A stretch of 64,000 nt of DNA from Ditylenchus dipsaci (lineage: Eukaryota > Nematoda > Chromadorea > Rhabditida > Anguinidae): assembly GCA_004194705.1 (NCBI GenBank), contig SADC01000909.1, positions 62,001-126,000 of the forward strand, given 5' to 3'. Of the stretch, positions 1 through 12,200 are shown one piece after another. Position 1 is the first letter of the stretch. Every line of letters begins with the position of its first letter. Both the position numbers and the translations under genes were made by a program. The notes under the pieces are model-generated. The model saw nothing but the letters and a program-made list of their open reading frames with translations. It ran no database searches and was not told the origin of the DNA.

Positions 1-223
1 GTTATTCGAATTTTCGAAAACAAAAAAATTCCCTTCAGGATTTTACTTCACCTCAGAAAATTCTTTGCAAGCCCTGGTATGCAGTCTTGCTTGCCGCTAA
101 TTTTAGTGAAGCCCTTCGGTATGTGAAAAAAGTCGCAGTTCCGGTTGGCGGAGCCGAAATGTTTCTTACAAACGCTACCATATATCCCTTGGCATTTCGA
201 ACTGACTTGTGAAATTTAGCTAG
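1..223. other. Upstream part of GON4-like gene, unresolved
   Basis: This stretch lies upstream of the first exon I can assign. It has several acceptor- and donor-like sites (for example TTCAG near 39 and GTATGC near 80) that could bound one more small exon, but no protein similarity supports any of them. The GON4-like gene must begin upstream of the window. Confidence 0.3.
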
Positions 224-3200
224 GCATTGAGCTCAAACCAGTCAATATTCCTAGAACCTTTCTCGACGTCAATTATGAAGACAATGACGAAGAAGACATG
301 GACTACCGTCCAGATTACAATGATGAAGCTATGCAACAGGACCAGGTCTGTAAAGCATTATTTTAAATCCAATTTGTAGTGTTTTAAGGAAGATGATGAC
401 GAGTCAAATTTCCCCTCCGAATCTCATGCTGACTGGGGTGAAACAATCAGTCGGTCACCCCTCGTTAATAATTACGATTCCATGCCGATGGAATTATTGG
501 TTAGTTAATTTTCCTCTACTTGGAAGCTAGCCTATAAATCGTTTTGTAGACATCAGTTGACGATCCGGAATATCTCAATTTTGTAAACTCTGTGTTCAGA
601 GATGAACCAGACTCTCTGCTTAATGGTTGTTTTACAGAACTCATACAAAACTAATATTATCTATTTACAGATGAGGATGATGATGAGTACAACATTGTTC
701 CCGAAATGGACATGTGTGAAGAGGAGGAATACCGAATGGATAGGACCACCAGGATCCCAAGTAAATTTATCATAATAAAACCCTGGAAAGATGGCGTTAA
801 GTGGTTGCCGAGCAGTTTTCGGGATTAGCCGCGGACTTTATTGTGTGAAAAACCGGGAAAATCTAACTTAATAAAAGCGAACCAATATCAAACTTCAACC
901 CCGGTCCGTGGCGAATACCGTGAACTTTTCTGTACAATCTGCGGCGAATACCGGAAATTTATCGTTAACTGCCTAACGCTGGTAAAGTCTCGTGCACAGG
1001 GAGTGTAGTTTTTTTCCTATCCATGCACTCGGTAATCGATATAGCTCTTATTTTCCGTGCAAGTACTTTGCAGTTAGCGGCCCTATCCTAGAAGAGGTGG
1101 CCGAATTTTGCCTTGGTCCCCCCTGTTGATTTTAATCGATTTGGCCTCGGTCCCCTTTTGTTTTTTTGTTGTTTTTTTTAAATATGATTATAAAATTATA
1201 AGAAGTAATAAAGTAAGCTAATTTGGGCAAACTTCGCGAGTCATGGCTAACCAATCGCATACACAATTCTTACTCAAGCCGGTTTCTTTCATAACTTGCT
1301 TGTTAGAGTAGTCATTTGCCCATGTGTAGAGTACGACGAGGAAGGTTGCAAGACGGAATTTTGAATTCTAGAAAACGATCCTTTTCTGACGGTCTTTCTC
1401 ATACACAGCTTGCTATTTCTCATGCACCTCCACTATTACACATGTCGATTGAGTATAAAATAAACCTGTGTTCCATATTCTTTCGGAGCGCTTCTCGATT
1501 GACATTGGCAGATTGCAATTCTCGCAAGTGGCTTTATTCGGGCTTCCTTCATGCGAAGAACGGTTACATAACTAAACACCGAAAAACACCAAATACAATG
1601 ATCGCAATCTCAAGACTTTCAAAGACTTTAGTGCGAGCCGTTGAATTGAAGAAGACTGTAATGGGATTAATCAAAGCAAATAATGAGAACGAAAAACTGC
1701 ATGGGGAAGATTTTAACAGGACTGGATTACTAAAGACCAAAAAGCCAAATACAATGATGGGAAAAACAACAGAGGGACCAAGGCAGAATCGATTAAAATC
1801 AACAGGAGGGACCAAGGCGAAAATTTGGCCCCCTATTCTAGGATAGGGCCGCTTGCAACAAATTCTAAATTAAAACTTCGACTGCCTCTTTATTAAATTT
1901 AAGTTTATTATAACAATTTGTCATCTTTAAAAAAATTGACTTGTGTTTAGGATGGGAGCTAGAAGCGCTTAGAGAAGACTTGTTGATGCCAGATCGGAAT
2001 GAAGCTGCTGAACAGCTAGAACACAGCGATCGCCAAGGGCAATTACCATGCGCATCCATTAGCTCTTGTAAGCAGACACATGGGCAGACCGACAATGTTG
2101 CTAACTCAGAGGACATTCAAATAGTTGGGCATACCGTCAACTCTTCAATTCCACCAATCCATCAAAGCACTCCGTCAAGTACTAATCATGTAGTCTTTTC
2201 GTGCTCGCTTTTGTCAGAAAATGTTCGATTTCATGAGGATGAGATAAAAGCACTCCAAATTCAAATGGAAAAGGTTAGTTTTTATAGCTTTCTGAAGGCC
2301 ATAATATAGTAATATGGTCATATATATCCATATGATGAACAAATTTGCGAAAAACGCCCATGCACACTTTTTGTCCTTTATTTAAAAGACCATGCTCATG
2401 TTGATCTGGTGGCCCCTCGCCAATCCAAAACTTTTTCCTAATCGTTAAATTTACGTACGAATTTTCTATTGAGTTTCTAGCAAAACTCAACCTAAAATTA
2501 ATTAAACTTAACCTAAATAAAAAGTTAAAACATTCGAACAGATGCGCAATGATCAGGAAATTTTTTTGAATTGGCGGGGACCACCAGATCACCGCGAGCA
2601 TGGTCCTTTCACTAGGGCCAAATTTTTTGTAAATACAAATTTTGAGTTTTTCTAATGGCTCAAACAAACACAACTTATAAATCATTTAAGTCACAAGGTT
2701 TTTACTATCCAATTCCAAAGAGTGAAGACTCATAAATGCAACCCTAAAATGTAAAATCACAGCTAGTTAAATATTGGCTTGAAATAAGGACATTTTAAGC
2801 CTCGTGTCCAATGACTGAGAGGAAATTCCATGTTTTTTAACGCGGGAAGGGCTGTAATCTTTATTTTGTTCATAAATTTTTTTTTGGTCACATTTTGTAG
2901 CTAAGATTCAGGGCTACCCAATAAAATTTGTTCTAGCCACAAATCTCTGAAAAAACTTTGATAAAAATGCGTATCCTCTCACTCTGCCTTTCAGTCTGCC
3001 ATTCACTGTAATGACTGAAAGGCAGAGTGAGAGAAAACGCATTTTTATCAAAGTTTTTTCAGAGATTTGTGGCTGGAACAAATTTTATTGGGTAGCCTTG
3101 AATCTTAGCTACAAAATGTGACCAAAAGAAAAAAAATTATGAACAAAATAAAGTTTACAGCCCTTCCCGCGTTAAAAAACATGGAATTTCCTCTCAGTCA

Positions 3201-6200
3201 TTGGACACGAGGCTTTAGAGTATTTTGGCTAAAACATGCTATTTTAACAGGGATACCAGACGTCCTTTTAAAAAAGATTTGTTCGTTTTTTGAGACCTTA
3301 AATTTTTTTTATTTTTGAAGTTTTTAATAAAAAAAATTCGATAAGCACTGGATAAAATGACCCCTTTTCTTCAAAAATGGTCAAAATGTCCTTTTTTACC
3401 CAAACGTATAATTTCTACCCAAACGTCATTTTTTCGAGAAAAAAATGTGAGAGCCCGGTATTTTGTACAGTGCTCATTTCTCTTTTGCTGTTAAAAAAGG
3501 CTTTTGTCGTGAAAAGTCTAAAAAATAAGATTTGGAATCTTATTTTTTAGATTTATAATACCAGATTTTGGTAATACTTATCCGAGTATTTTCCCATAAA
3601 TTATTTCTCCGGAAATAATTACAACCCGAGTGAAACACAAATCTGCAAATGCTCGTTTTTAAATGTGGGGCGAATCGTCACAACTTGGACACCTAAGCCT
3701 CCAAGGTTGAGGCTAAAAAATTACAAATCCAGTTCAGGTTTTTTAGATGCAAGAGAAATCTAAGATTTGCCATACCGCATTTTTTCTATGAAGCTCTATT
3801 GGAGATTTTTTTCACTCTCCTAGATTGTCAATCAAAAATGGCCTTAACTCTGAAATTATAGTAAAAAAACGAGAAGCGCGGGATATTAGACAAGGGTGGC
3901 GATTATTGTAGAAAATACGGTATTTACTTATTTTTACAGCATGTACAGTTGCTAGCCCAGTGCATAGTTGGGACATATGGAGACTCCAAATTGCTGGATA
4001 TTCGCAACAAAGCTATTGAAATGATTGTAAGCAACTATAGCATTATTATTTCATTAAAGGAACATTATCGTCTACGGCTACCAGTTTCGTATGTTTGAAT
4101 TGGCGAGGACAGCTTTTTCACTCCGAAAATGCAAGAAAAAATAATCTTTTAAATCAACTTTAATCATTTTTAGTTGAAAAAATAATTTCGTGCATTTTCG
4201 GAGTAAAAAAAGCTGTCCCCCGCCAATTAAAACATGCGAAACTTGCGGCCCTAGACGATAATGGTCCTTTAACTTAAGGAACTGTTTTGTAGCATGAACT
4301 TGACAAAGAGATGTATGACCGGCCGGATGATGTACCATCCATCTACCACATTTCCAATCTGCCTGATGCTGTGTATAGTTGCCATGATGTGCTGGCCTGC
4401 AAAGAGGTACAATTGCCGGCAAGTGTTAGCAGTCCTCCTTCTACTTCATCACATTTCTCATCTTGTGAGTTGATAGTTGACGCTCGCAAATGTGTCACCT
4501 CGTAATAACTCAGCTTTTCCTAAGTTTTAAACACTTTTCTGACTTTTATCAATTACCGTATAATCCCTCTCTCTAATTCAGAACCGTGGTTTTAGTGATG
4601 CCGTTTTTAGCCCAGTTTGAACACTTTTATCGGGCCCCTTATTATGCAGTCATTGATATGAGCTACCAATTGAGTGGTAACTTTCCTGACATAAATCTTT
4701 AAAAACAATACCAAAAACACGATTTTATGGCTCATTTATAAACGTTGCGGTTGTAGTTGGAAATTTTTTTTATAAAACCGTTTTTTTTGCCAACGACGAC
4801 AACGACCACCTATTTATAAAAAAATCCAACGACGACGCCAAGGAAAACGAAATTTTTCATTCCAAATTGGACAAATTTCGCATTCTCAGTCGATATTTCG
4901 AGGGAAAACGTGTGGAGAATATAGTTAACCCTCAAAATTCTGACTTAAAATGCAAAATTTGTCTAATTGGAAGAAAAATTTTCGTTGTCGTTGGCGTTGT
5001 CGCTGGATTTTTTTATAAATAGGTCGTCGTTGTCGTCGTCATTGGAGTTGTAGTTGTTGTCGGCGTGAATCGTCTTTATAAAAACATTTTTTCCAACGAC
5101 GACGACAACGTTCATAAATGAGCCATTACACCAGGCAGAAGATAATTATTAGAGGATAAAGGGGAACTTATAAAAATGATTGGATCCAGTAACATCTCAC
5201 TCTTCTGAGTGAGGCGATTGCAAAATTCATTGATAATACTGCTGATCATAATCAATAAGGAGCGTTCTTCACTCCAGCTTGTTGGTAGTTATTGATTTAA
5301 TGTCTCCTATTTTCAGACCTACCACCTAGGAATGAGGAAATGTGGGTGTTTGCCAGAAGTTCAGGCAATATTTCAATTCTTTTTTTTTAATTTTTATATC
5401 GGTATTTCAGCACTGAAATATCCAGAGCTGTTGCCTACTTATCGTTTTTCTAAATTTGACTCATTTCACTCCACTTTTTTGCCTTCTGAACAAATGCTGT
5501 TGGCACTAGCTCTGTTTGGACTGAGACATGTCAAACATTCCACGTAAGTATTTTTTTTTGCGAATAGCAGAGGTTTGAAAAGTTTTTGAAATCAACAATT
5601 GCTTAAACTGTAAGACCCTGAGCAACTTCTCAAGTATATAAGATCCGCCTGTTTTGGCTGTGGTTTTTTGTTATTCCCAGATGTGGGCTCCCAGATGTTT
5701 CCTATTTGAAATCAGTCCCTTTTGCATGAGCCGTTTCAAAATAAATTCAATTGGCTTCGATTCGGTTTGATAACTAAAAAAGTTGACGAAAATGTAAACT
5801 TAAAAAAAATTTAGTTGGAATAATTGGAATGGTCAGTCAATTTAGTTTATCTATTTAAAATACGTGTAAAACCTAGTTAATTTAAGGAAAATATCAGTTA
5901 ATAGCCTCCAATTTTCTGCCAAACAAAACAGTTCTTCAAGTGCGCAATCACCTCAAAAACAGCAGATGTAGCACCAAGAACTCCCCCTTGCATGCAATCA
6001 TCGCTGTACGCTTTTTCAAAACAATTTTATTTCTTCTTTCATGCTAAATTCTAATTAGGATGCGGAAAAAGGCGTTTTAAGCATGGACTTTGTCCTTGAT
6101 TACGAGGGAAAAACAGCTCAAACCAGCATTCCAATACAATGGCCCGAAAATTTGCAACCACAATGGCTCAAGGTTAGATATTTGCTTGTTGGGTTTATAA

Positions 6201-9200
6201 AACGATGAATCAAATATGTACTTTGAAGAAACTTTCGACTCTTTTCAAGCAAGGTGCTATCCAAATAGTTCCCAGCCCTTCACATAAGGCAGTGAGTGAG
6301 CGAAGAAAAGATAGCAAACGGATTAAAAATTCTGCTGTGTACAATCCGCAATCTGATGGCAAAATTGATGTTTTTGAAGAAAGCGACAATGCAAATGTTG
6401 AGGTAAATAGTTGGGGTGATAATTAATTTTGTCCGCTAATATGTGAAAAATTCCCGCCGATTTACAATTGGCACTTTGTGTATTAAGTTTTTTTAGGATT
6501 GTCGTCTAGCCCAGGATCTTTAAATATTGAATTTTTCGAAGGTCAAATAACTTTTGTCTCGAGAGGATTTTAAAATTTGACGCTGATCTATTTGTTGTAA
6601 GAGCGGGTTTCAAGCAAATCAACCATGCTGAACACTAATACGCTGTTTCATTTTCAAACTTATCAGTTTGCATTGCAGTAAAGGCAAACTATAGTAACCT
6701 AACTTACAGAAGCCATAACTTTGCGTAGAACAATCTTTTTTGTTATTTTCTCTGCAGATTAAAATTCTACATGGAATTCTCTACAAAACAGTATTGCGAG
6801 AAAAGATGTATCCATTTGAAAATAAGACCTTATTAAATGGCTGACACTATAATCTATGGGATTTCGGGGCAGTAAATTGTCATGATAGACAGCCAAATCA
6901 CTGGTTAAAAGAGAGCCCTGCTTTTCTTCAACGAGATGCAATTTCAGCCTAGAAAAATCTTCAGTATATAAACAGTTATGACCATTTTTTCGTACTTTCT
7001 TGCCAAGACAAAAATTAAAATACCGTATTTCCTTTAATAAGTCGGAACCCTCTGATAAGGCGGCACCCCAACTTCGAGGGTCTATATCTCAGAGCAGAGT
7101 AAATATTTTGCTCATCTGTTTGATGCGTTTTCTTAACTACCACGAGCTCTACCGATTCCAATTTTTAGATTTTGGTTGAGCACCCAAAAATATCGATATT
7201 GAATTCGATTTTTTTTCGGATTTTCGGGGGTTTGAAAAATGAGTCAGCATGCCGCCTTATTACAGGAAATACGGTAACTTCAAATTTTCAGCGAATCTTT
7301 TTTGACAAAAATTTCAAAAAACAAAAACTCCGTCGTGTTCGGCATAAAATTCTGAGTCGGACTGACCAAAGTGGCCACTCAACCGTTAGTGTGTTAAAGC
7401 ACACGCATGCCAGATGGTGCCCGCCAATTCAAATTTTTTTCATTAAACTTCAGTACGAATTTTTCAACTTGGTTTCTAACAAAACTTAACCAAAAATTAA
7501 ATTCTAGGCCTTGTTTTGTTATAAACCAAGTTAAAAAAACCGTGCAAGGGTTCAATGATTAAGAACTTGTTTTGAATTGGCAGCCACAACCTGTAATAGC
7601 GTGGGCATGTCCCTTTAAAGAGGAACATATATGAAAAACTAAATCAACTAAAAGATGAATGAAAAAATATTGAAAAAAGACAAAAATATTCCCGTTTTGG
7701 TATTTCAAGGTTTTTTTTGACATTGAGATTATACAAAATAGATTAGGGTCCGGACAACTGAAAACAATCCCTAAATCTAAATTTTTTGAACCATTGTTGG
7801 TAAAATTTTCTTACTAAAAGTTATATGGTTCTCCATCCTTTAAATTTCAGGCTGTTCAAATCGATGTGAGTGAAGACATTTCCCACGAGCCTTTCATAGT
7901 ACAATTGGAATCAAATGTGGAAGCTGTGCAAGATTTTGGTAAGCAGTCTTCTCATCTCAACCACGCAAAATCAAGCCGAAAGCTTCGCGTAGAAAGAGGT
8001 GTTCATAGTCTGTGTGATCCAGAGGCTCGGCATACTTCTCTTTGTGCTCTGGTTGAAGCCATCAACAGCGATTTTAAGCAGAGATTTTTTATGCACCAAG
8101 ACAAACTGAGAGAATTGCAAGCACTTATATCTCGCAAGGATTTAAGCATCCCTGAAGTGATTTTGTTACTAACACACCACTTTGTCATCTTAAAAATTAA
8201 TTATTTCTAAGATTTTTCGCCAATTAGTGGAGAAATTGGATGGTCATCACTCTCATGTGGTTGCTCTTTTCGCCTCTCTAGTGTCTCAGGAAAATTTGCC
8301 TATATTGCAACCAAGTAATGAAGAAAATATGCGGAAAGCCTACAGAAAGGCCTGGGAGATGATTGTACATATCCAGGTTGGCGTGAAATTTATTGTTTAA
8401 CTATACAGGGTGTCCCAGAAAAAAAAAGCCCTACGCTTCAAGGTCACCGTACGACTATTTTTTTATTTCACTTTCTTTTAAACGATATGTCATTTTGTAG
8501 CCCTGGAAATCTTCTATCGAATGGTATATAAAAATTTTATTACTGAAATGAAATTATTTATAAATTGACAGGACAGAATTTTAAATCTCGATTTCAAAAC
8601 CGCGAATTTTAAGTTTTTGTTAAAATATTCAATGGTCAAAAAAAATCATAAGCTTTTTAAAGCTGTTAATTTCATAGTGTAGCGCATATAAAGAGCTACA
8701 AAATCCATTTTACAGAAAAAACAATTTAGATCTGCTTGTTCAGATATGACCTTTTAAAAAAAACTAAGAATAATAGAAATCCAGGCTTTCCAAATGCCCG
8801 TCGACTTCCAAAATGACCCTAAAATGTGTTGGAGCCAAATGCTGACTTTTCAAAATAAAATAAGAAAATTTTTATGTAGCAATCGAAAGAAGAACACAAG
8901 AGCTACAAAATCATCTGTTTGAGACATCTTTGCGATAAAAAAATTTGCCACTAAAAAGCAGCTTAAAAGTCTTACAAATCCTTTGCTTTGACAAAAACTT
9001 AAAATTTCTGGATCTGAAATCGAGATTTAAAATTTTGTCCTGTCAATTTATAAATAATTTCATTTCAGTAATAAAATGTTTAAATACCATTCGATATAAG
9101 ATTTTTAGGGCTACAAAATGACACATCGTTTAAAAGAAAGTGAAATAAACAAATGGTCGTACGGTGCCCTAGAAGCGGAGGGATTTTTTTTTGGAACACC

Positions 9201-12200
9201 CTGTAGTTGAAAAGTCTAAAAGAAACTCTAAAATGCAATTTACTCGTGAAATTCGGACTTTTGAGAACGCAATTTAATTTGATCCAATTGTTATATAATT
9301 AATTAATCAAAAAGTTCTTGATAAAAGAAATTCAGACCTATTTGGCTGGATCTAGAAGCAAACCAGTGGTTAAAAATGCTTTTAAGAACATTAAAGATGG
9401 TAAATAATAATTTGTTTAAAAATACACATTTCACAATTTAGCTATTGGTTCATCTGAAGAAGAAAAATTATCTGGTCGGCTGAAACAATTGTTTGGTGTA
9501 AGAGATGATCCTCTCTGGAGACTGCTCAGAACGCAGATCCCTAATGAAAGGTTTTCCGAAAAGTAGGATTTTCTATTAACGGCTTTTTTTACTTTATCCA
9601 GATCAAAAATCTCTTTGAAGTATGTTCACGACTTGTTCACAACAGTCGGAGTTGGTGTAAATCGTTATTATGAACACCTCTTTTCTCTTACCCCAACTCC
9701 AAATATGACGCTTTTTTCTATTTGGCGGCCTCGGAAGTAATAGTTTCCAGCAAAGTTTGATAAAATTAAACAAAAAAAGTATTTCGGGCCAAATATACAC
9801 AGCTGCTATGAAAAAATGACAAATGAGCGCAAATTCTCTGGTCGGCTAAAACAAGTTAGAGTGAAATGTTATTGTAAACACCCTTACTTTAACTCCGATT
9901 ATGCAAACAATCTTTAAAGGGGCATGCCCACGCTAATAATAGGTGGTGCCCGGAAATTCAATTTTTTCCTAATCATTGAACTTCTGTACGGATTTTTCAA
10001 ATTGGTTTCTAACAAAACATAGCTAAAATTGAATTATAGGCCTTGTTTTGTTAAAAACCAAGTTGGAAAATCAGTACAGAACATGGCTGCATCGGAACCG
10101 AAAAAAATCGGAACGGAATTCGGAATCGGAACTCCAGAATTTTCGGAATCGGAATACGGATTTCGGAACTTGACCTATTTTTTCGGAATTCGGATTTCGG
10201 AATTCGGAACTCAATAAGTATCGGATTTCGGAATTAGGATTTCGGAAAATTTTCGAGCTCCAAAAATAAGAATCAAAATTTCAAAATTTTTTCGAATTCA
10301 CTTTTTTATAACACACAAAACAGGGCCCTATATATTACAATGCGAGGATGGGGCTTTTGCCTTGGTCCCCATTGTTGTTATTTTTTTGTAGTTTTTTTAG
10401 GCTCAAGCTGGCCTACCCTTAGGCAAGGGTAGGCCAGCGTATGCTGGGATGGACTTGAACATGAGTCCAAGATATGGTTAAATCCGTCCTAAGATACGCT
10501 GGCCCACCCTTGCCTATGCCAAAGGCCTAAAATATAACAAAAAAAACACCAAGGGAACCAAAGCAACCCTCAATAAATGGCCCAAAACAGTTCAATCAGC
10601 ATTAATATTCAAAGTTGTAAGCGGTCAAGCCCAAATAACCAGGATACACCCGAACCACCAGAATGGAGCCTGAACCACTGGGTACATACAAACCATCGGA
10701 GTGGGGCCCGGACCGAATCCTTGTCGTCGCCAGCAAAGGTGGCAGATGTATGACGGGAACATAGAAAACATAGAAGAAAGCTTGAATTCGGGTTAACAAA
10801 TACCAAGAAAAAGCTGAATTTGATTTCATTGCAAGACATTTTTCGGATTTCGGAACTTGACTTTTTTTATCGGAATTGGGATTTCGAAACTCAAAAAGTA
10901 TCGGATTTCGGAATTCCGACGCAGCCCTGGTACAGAAGTTCAATGATTACGAGAAAAATTCGGGTTCCCGGGCACCACCTCTTATTAGCGTGGGCATGCC
11001 CCTTTAAAGGACCATAGCCGTGGCCGACAACGAGAATTTCAAATGTTTGAATTGGCGCGAGACAGTTCTCTTTCGTCTTTCATTGTCCTCTTTTAATTCA
11101 CTTCAAATGACTCAAAAGATTAAAATGAAAGACGAAAGAGAACTGTCCCGCGCCAATTCAAACATTTGAAATTCTCGTTGTCGGCCACGGCTATGGTCCT
11201 TTAAAGGGGCGTGCCCGTGCGCGACACGTGGAAAAAGCGGAAAATTGGAACTTATTTTATTTTTCGCAAAATTTTCACATTCGTTCTCATCTAGATTTTT
11301 AAATTTTCTGCCTAGTTTTTGGAAGTATTATTAAGTTATCGATATAAGGGTCATAGTCTAGGCACTATTATACTTGCCCCATACTCGGATTTTTTGAAAA
11401 GTAACCCAAAATCACCATCGGAACGAATTTTTCTGCTCTACACGATATGAGAAACATTTCTTTAAAGCTTCTGATTAAAAAAAATAGATTTTGTCAAAGA
11501 ATTCGCCTAACACCCCTGAGGTATAGATGGTCTTTTTAGGATATTTTTAGTGACAGAAACGGGTCGGGTCCCGGATCCGCCGAGCTGATTTGGGCCAAAA
11601 CCCCGACCTGAGACTTTGCCCTAAATTTTCTCCAAACCCCGCCCGAAATTATTGTAAAACCCCAAATTTTCGGACCCCCGATTTATTTGAGTAAAAGCTT
11701 AAAATGATCCAGTTTTCGTCGTTTTTTCAAGTTCATTCGTCTCATTAGATGTTTATTTGTCTTCAGGATGATTTGTGTGCAGTCTTTTGTGTGCATTTGT
11801 GTTCTAGTCTTACTTAGTCAGTTATTTGAGTTGAGCATCATTTGGAGTATCGAGCTAATCACGCATTTTTATATAAATTTGAGAATCCAGGAGGTGTCAA
11901 ACACGTCGAAAGGCAAAATCGACACTTTTTTGTCGAGACAATTAAATGATTAAATTTTTGTTTTGTTCACCATATTTCTCAACTTAGTATTCTTGCTTGT
12001 AACATACGCTTATGTGTGTCATATTTAAAATTTTTTTACATAAATGGATAGGCCAGGACTTTCTCTATCGATTAGGAAAATTTACCTAATTGCATTAAAA
12101 ATTCATAAAGTTTGAACAAAAAAGTTTGAATTAACGTCTGTCAGAGTCGAACCCCCAACTTCAAATGGCTTTTTCTCCAAAATTTCGCGTTCGAAAAGTA

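Noticed and set aside
1316..1846. 176-codon open frame
   Set aside because: Lies inside a terminal-inverted-repeat element, has no domain motif and runs into the repeat end.
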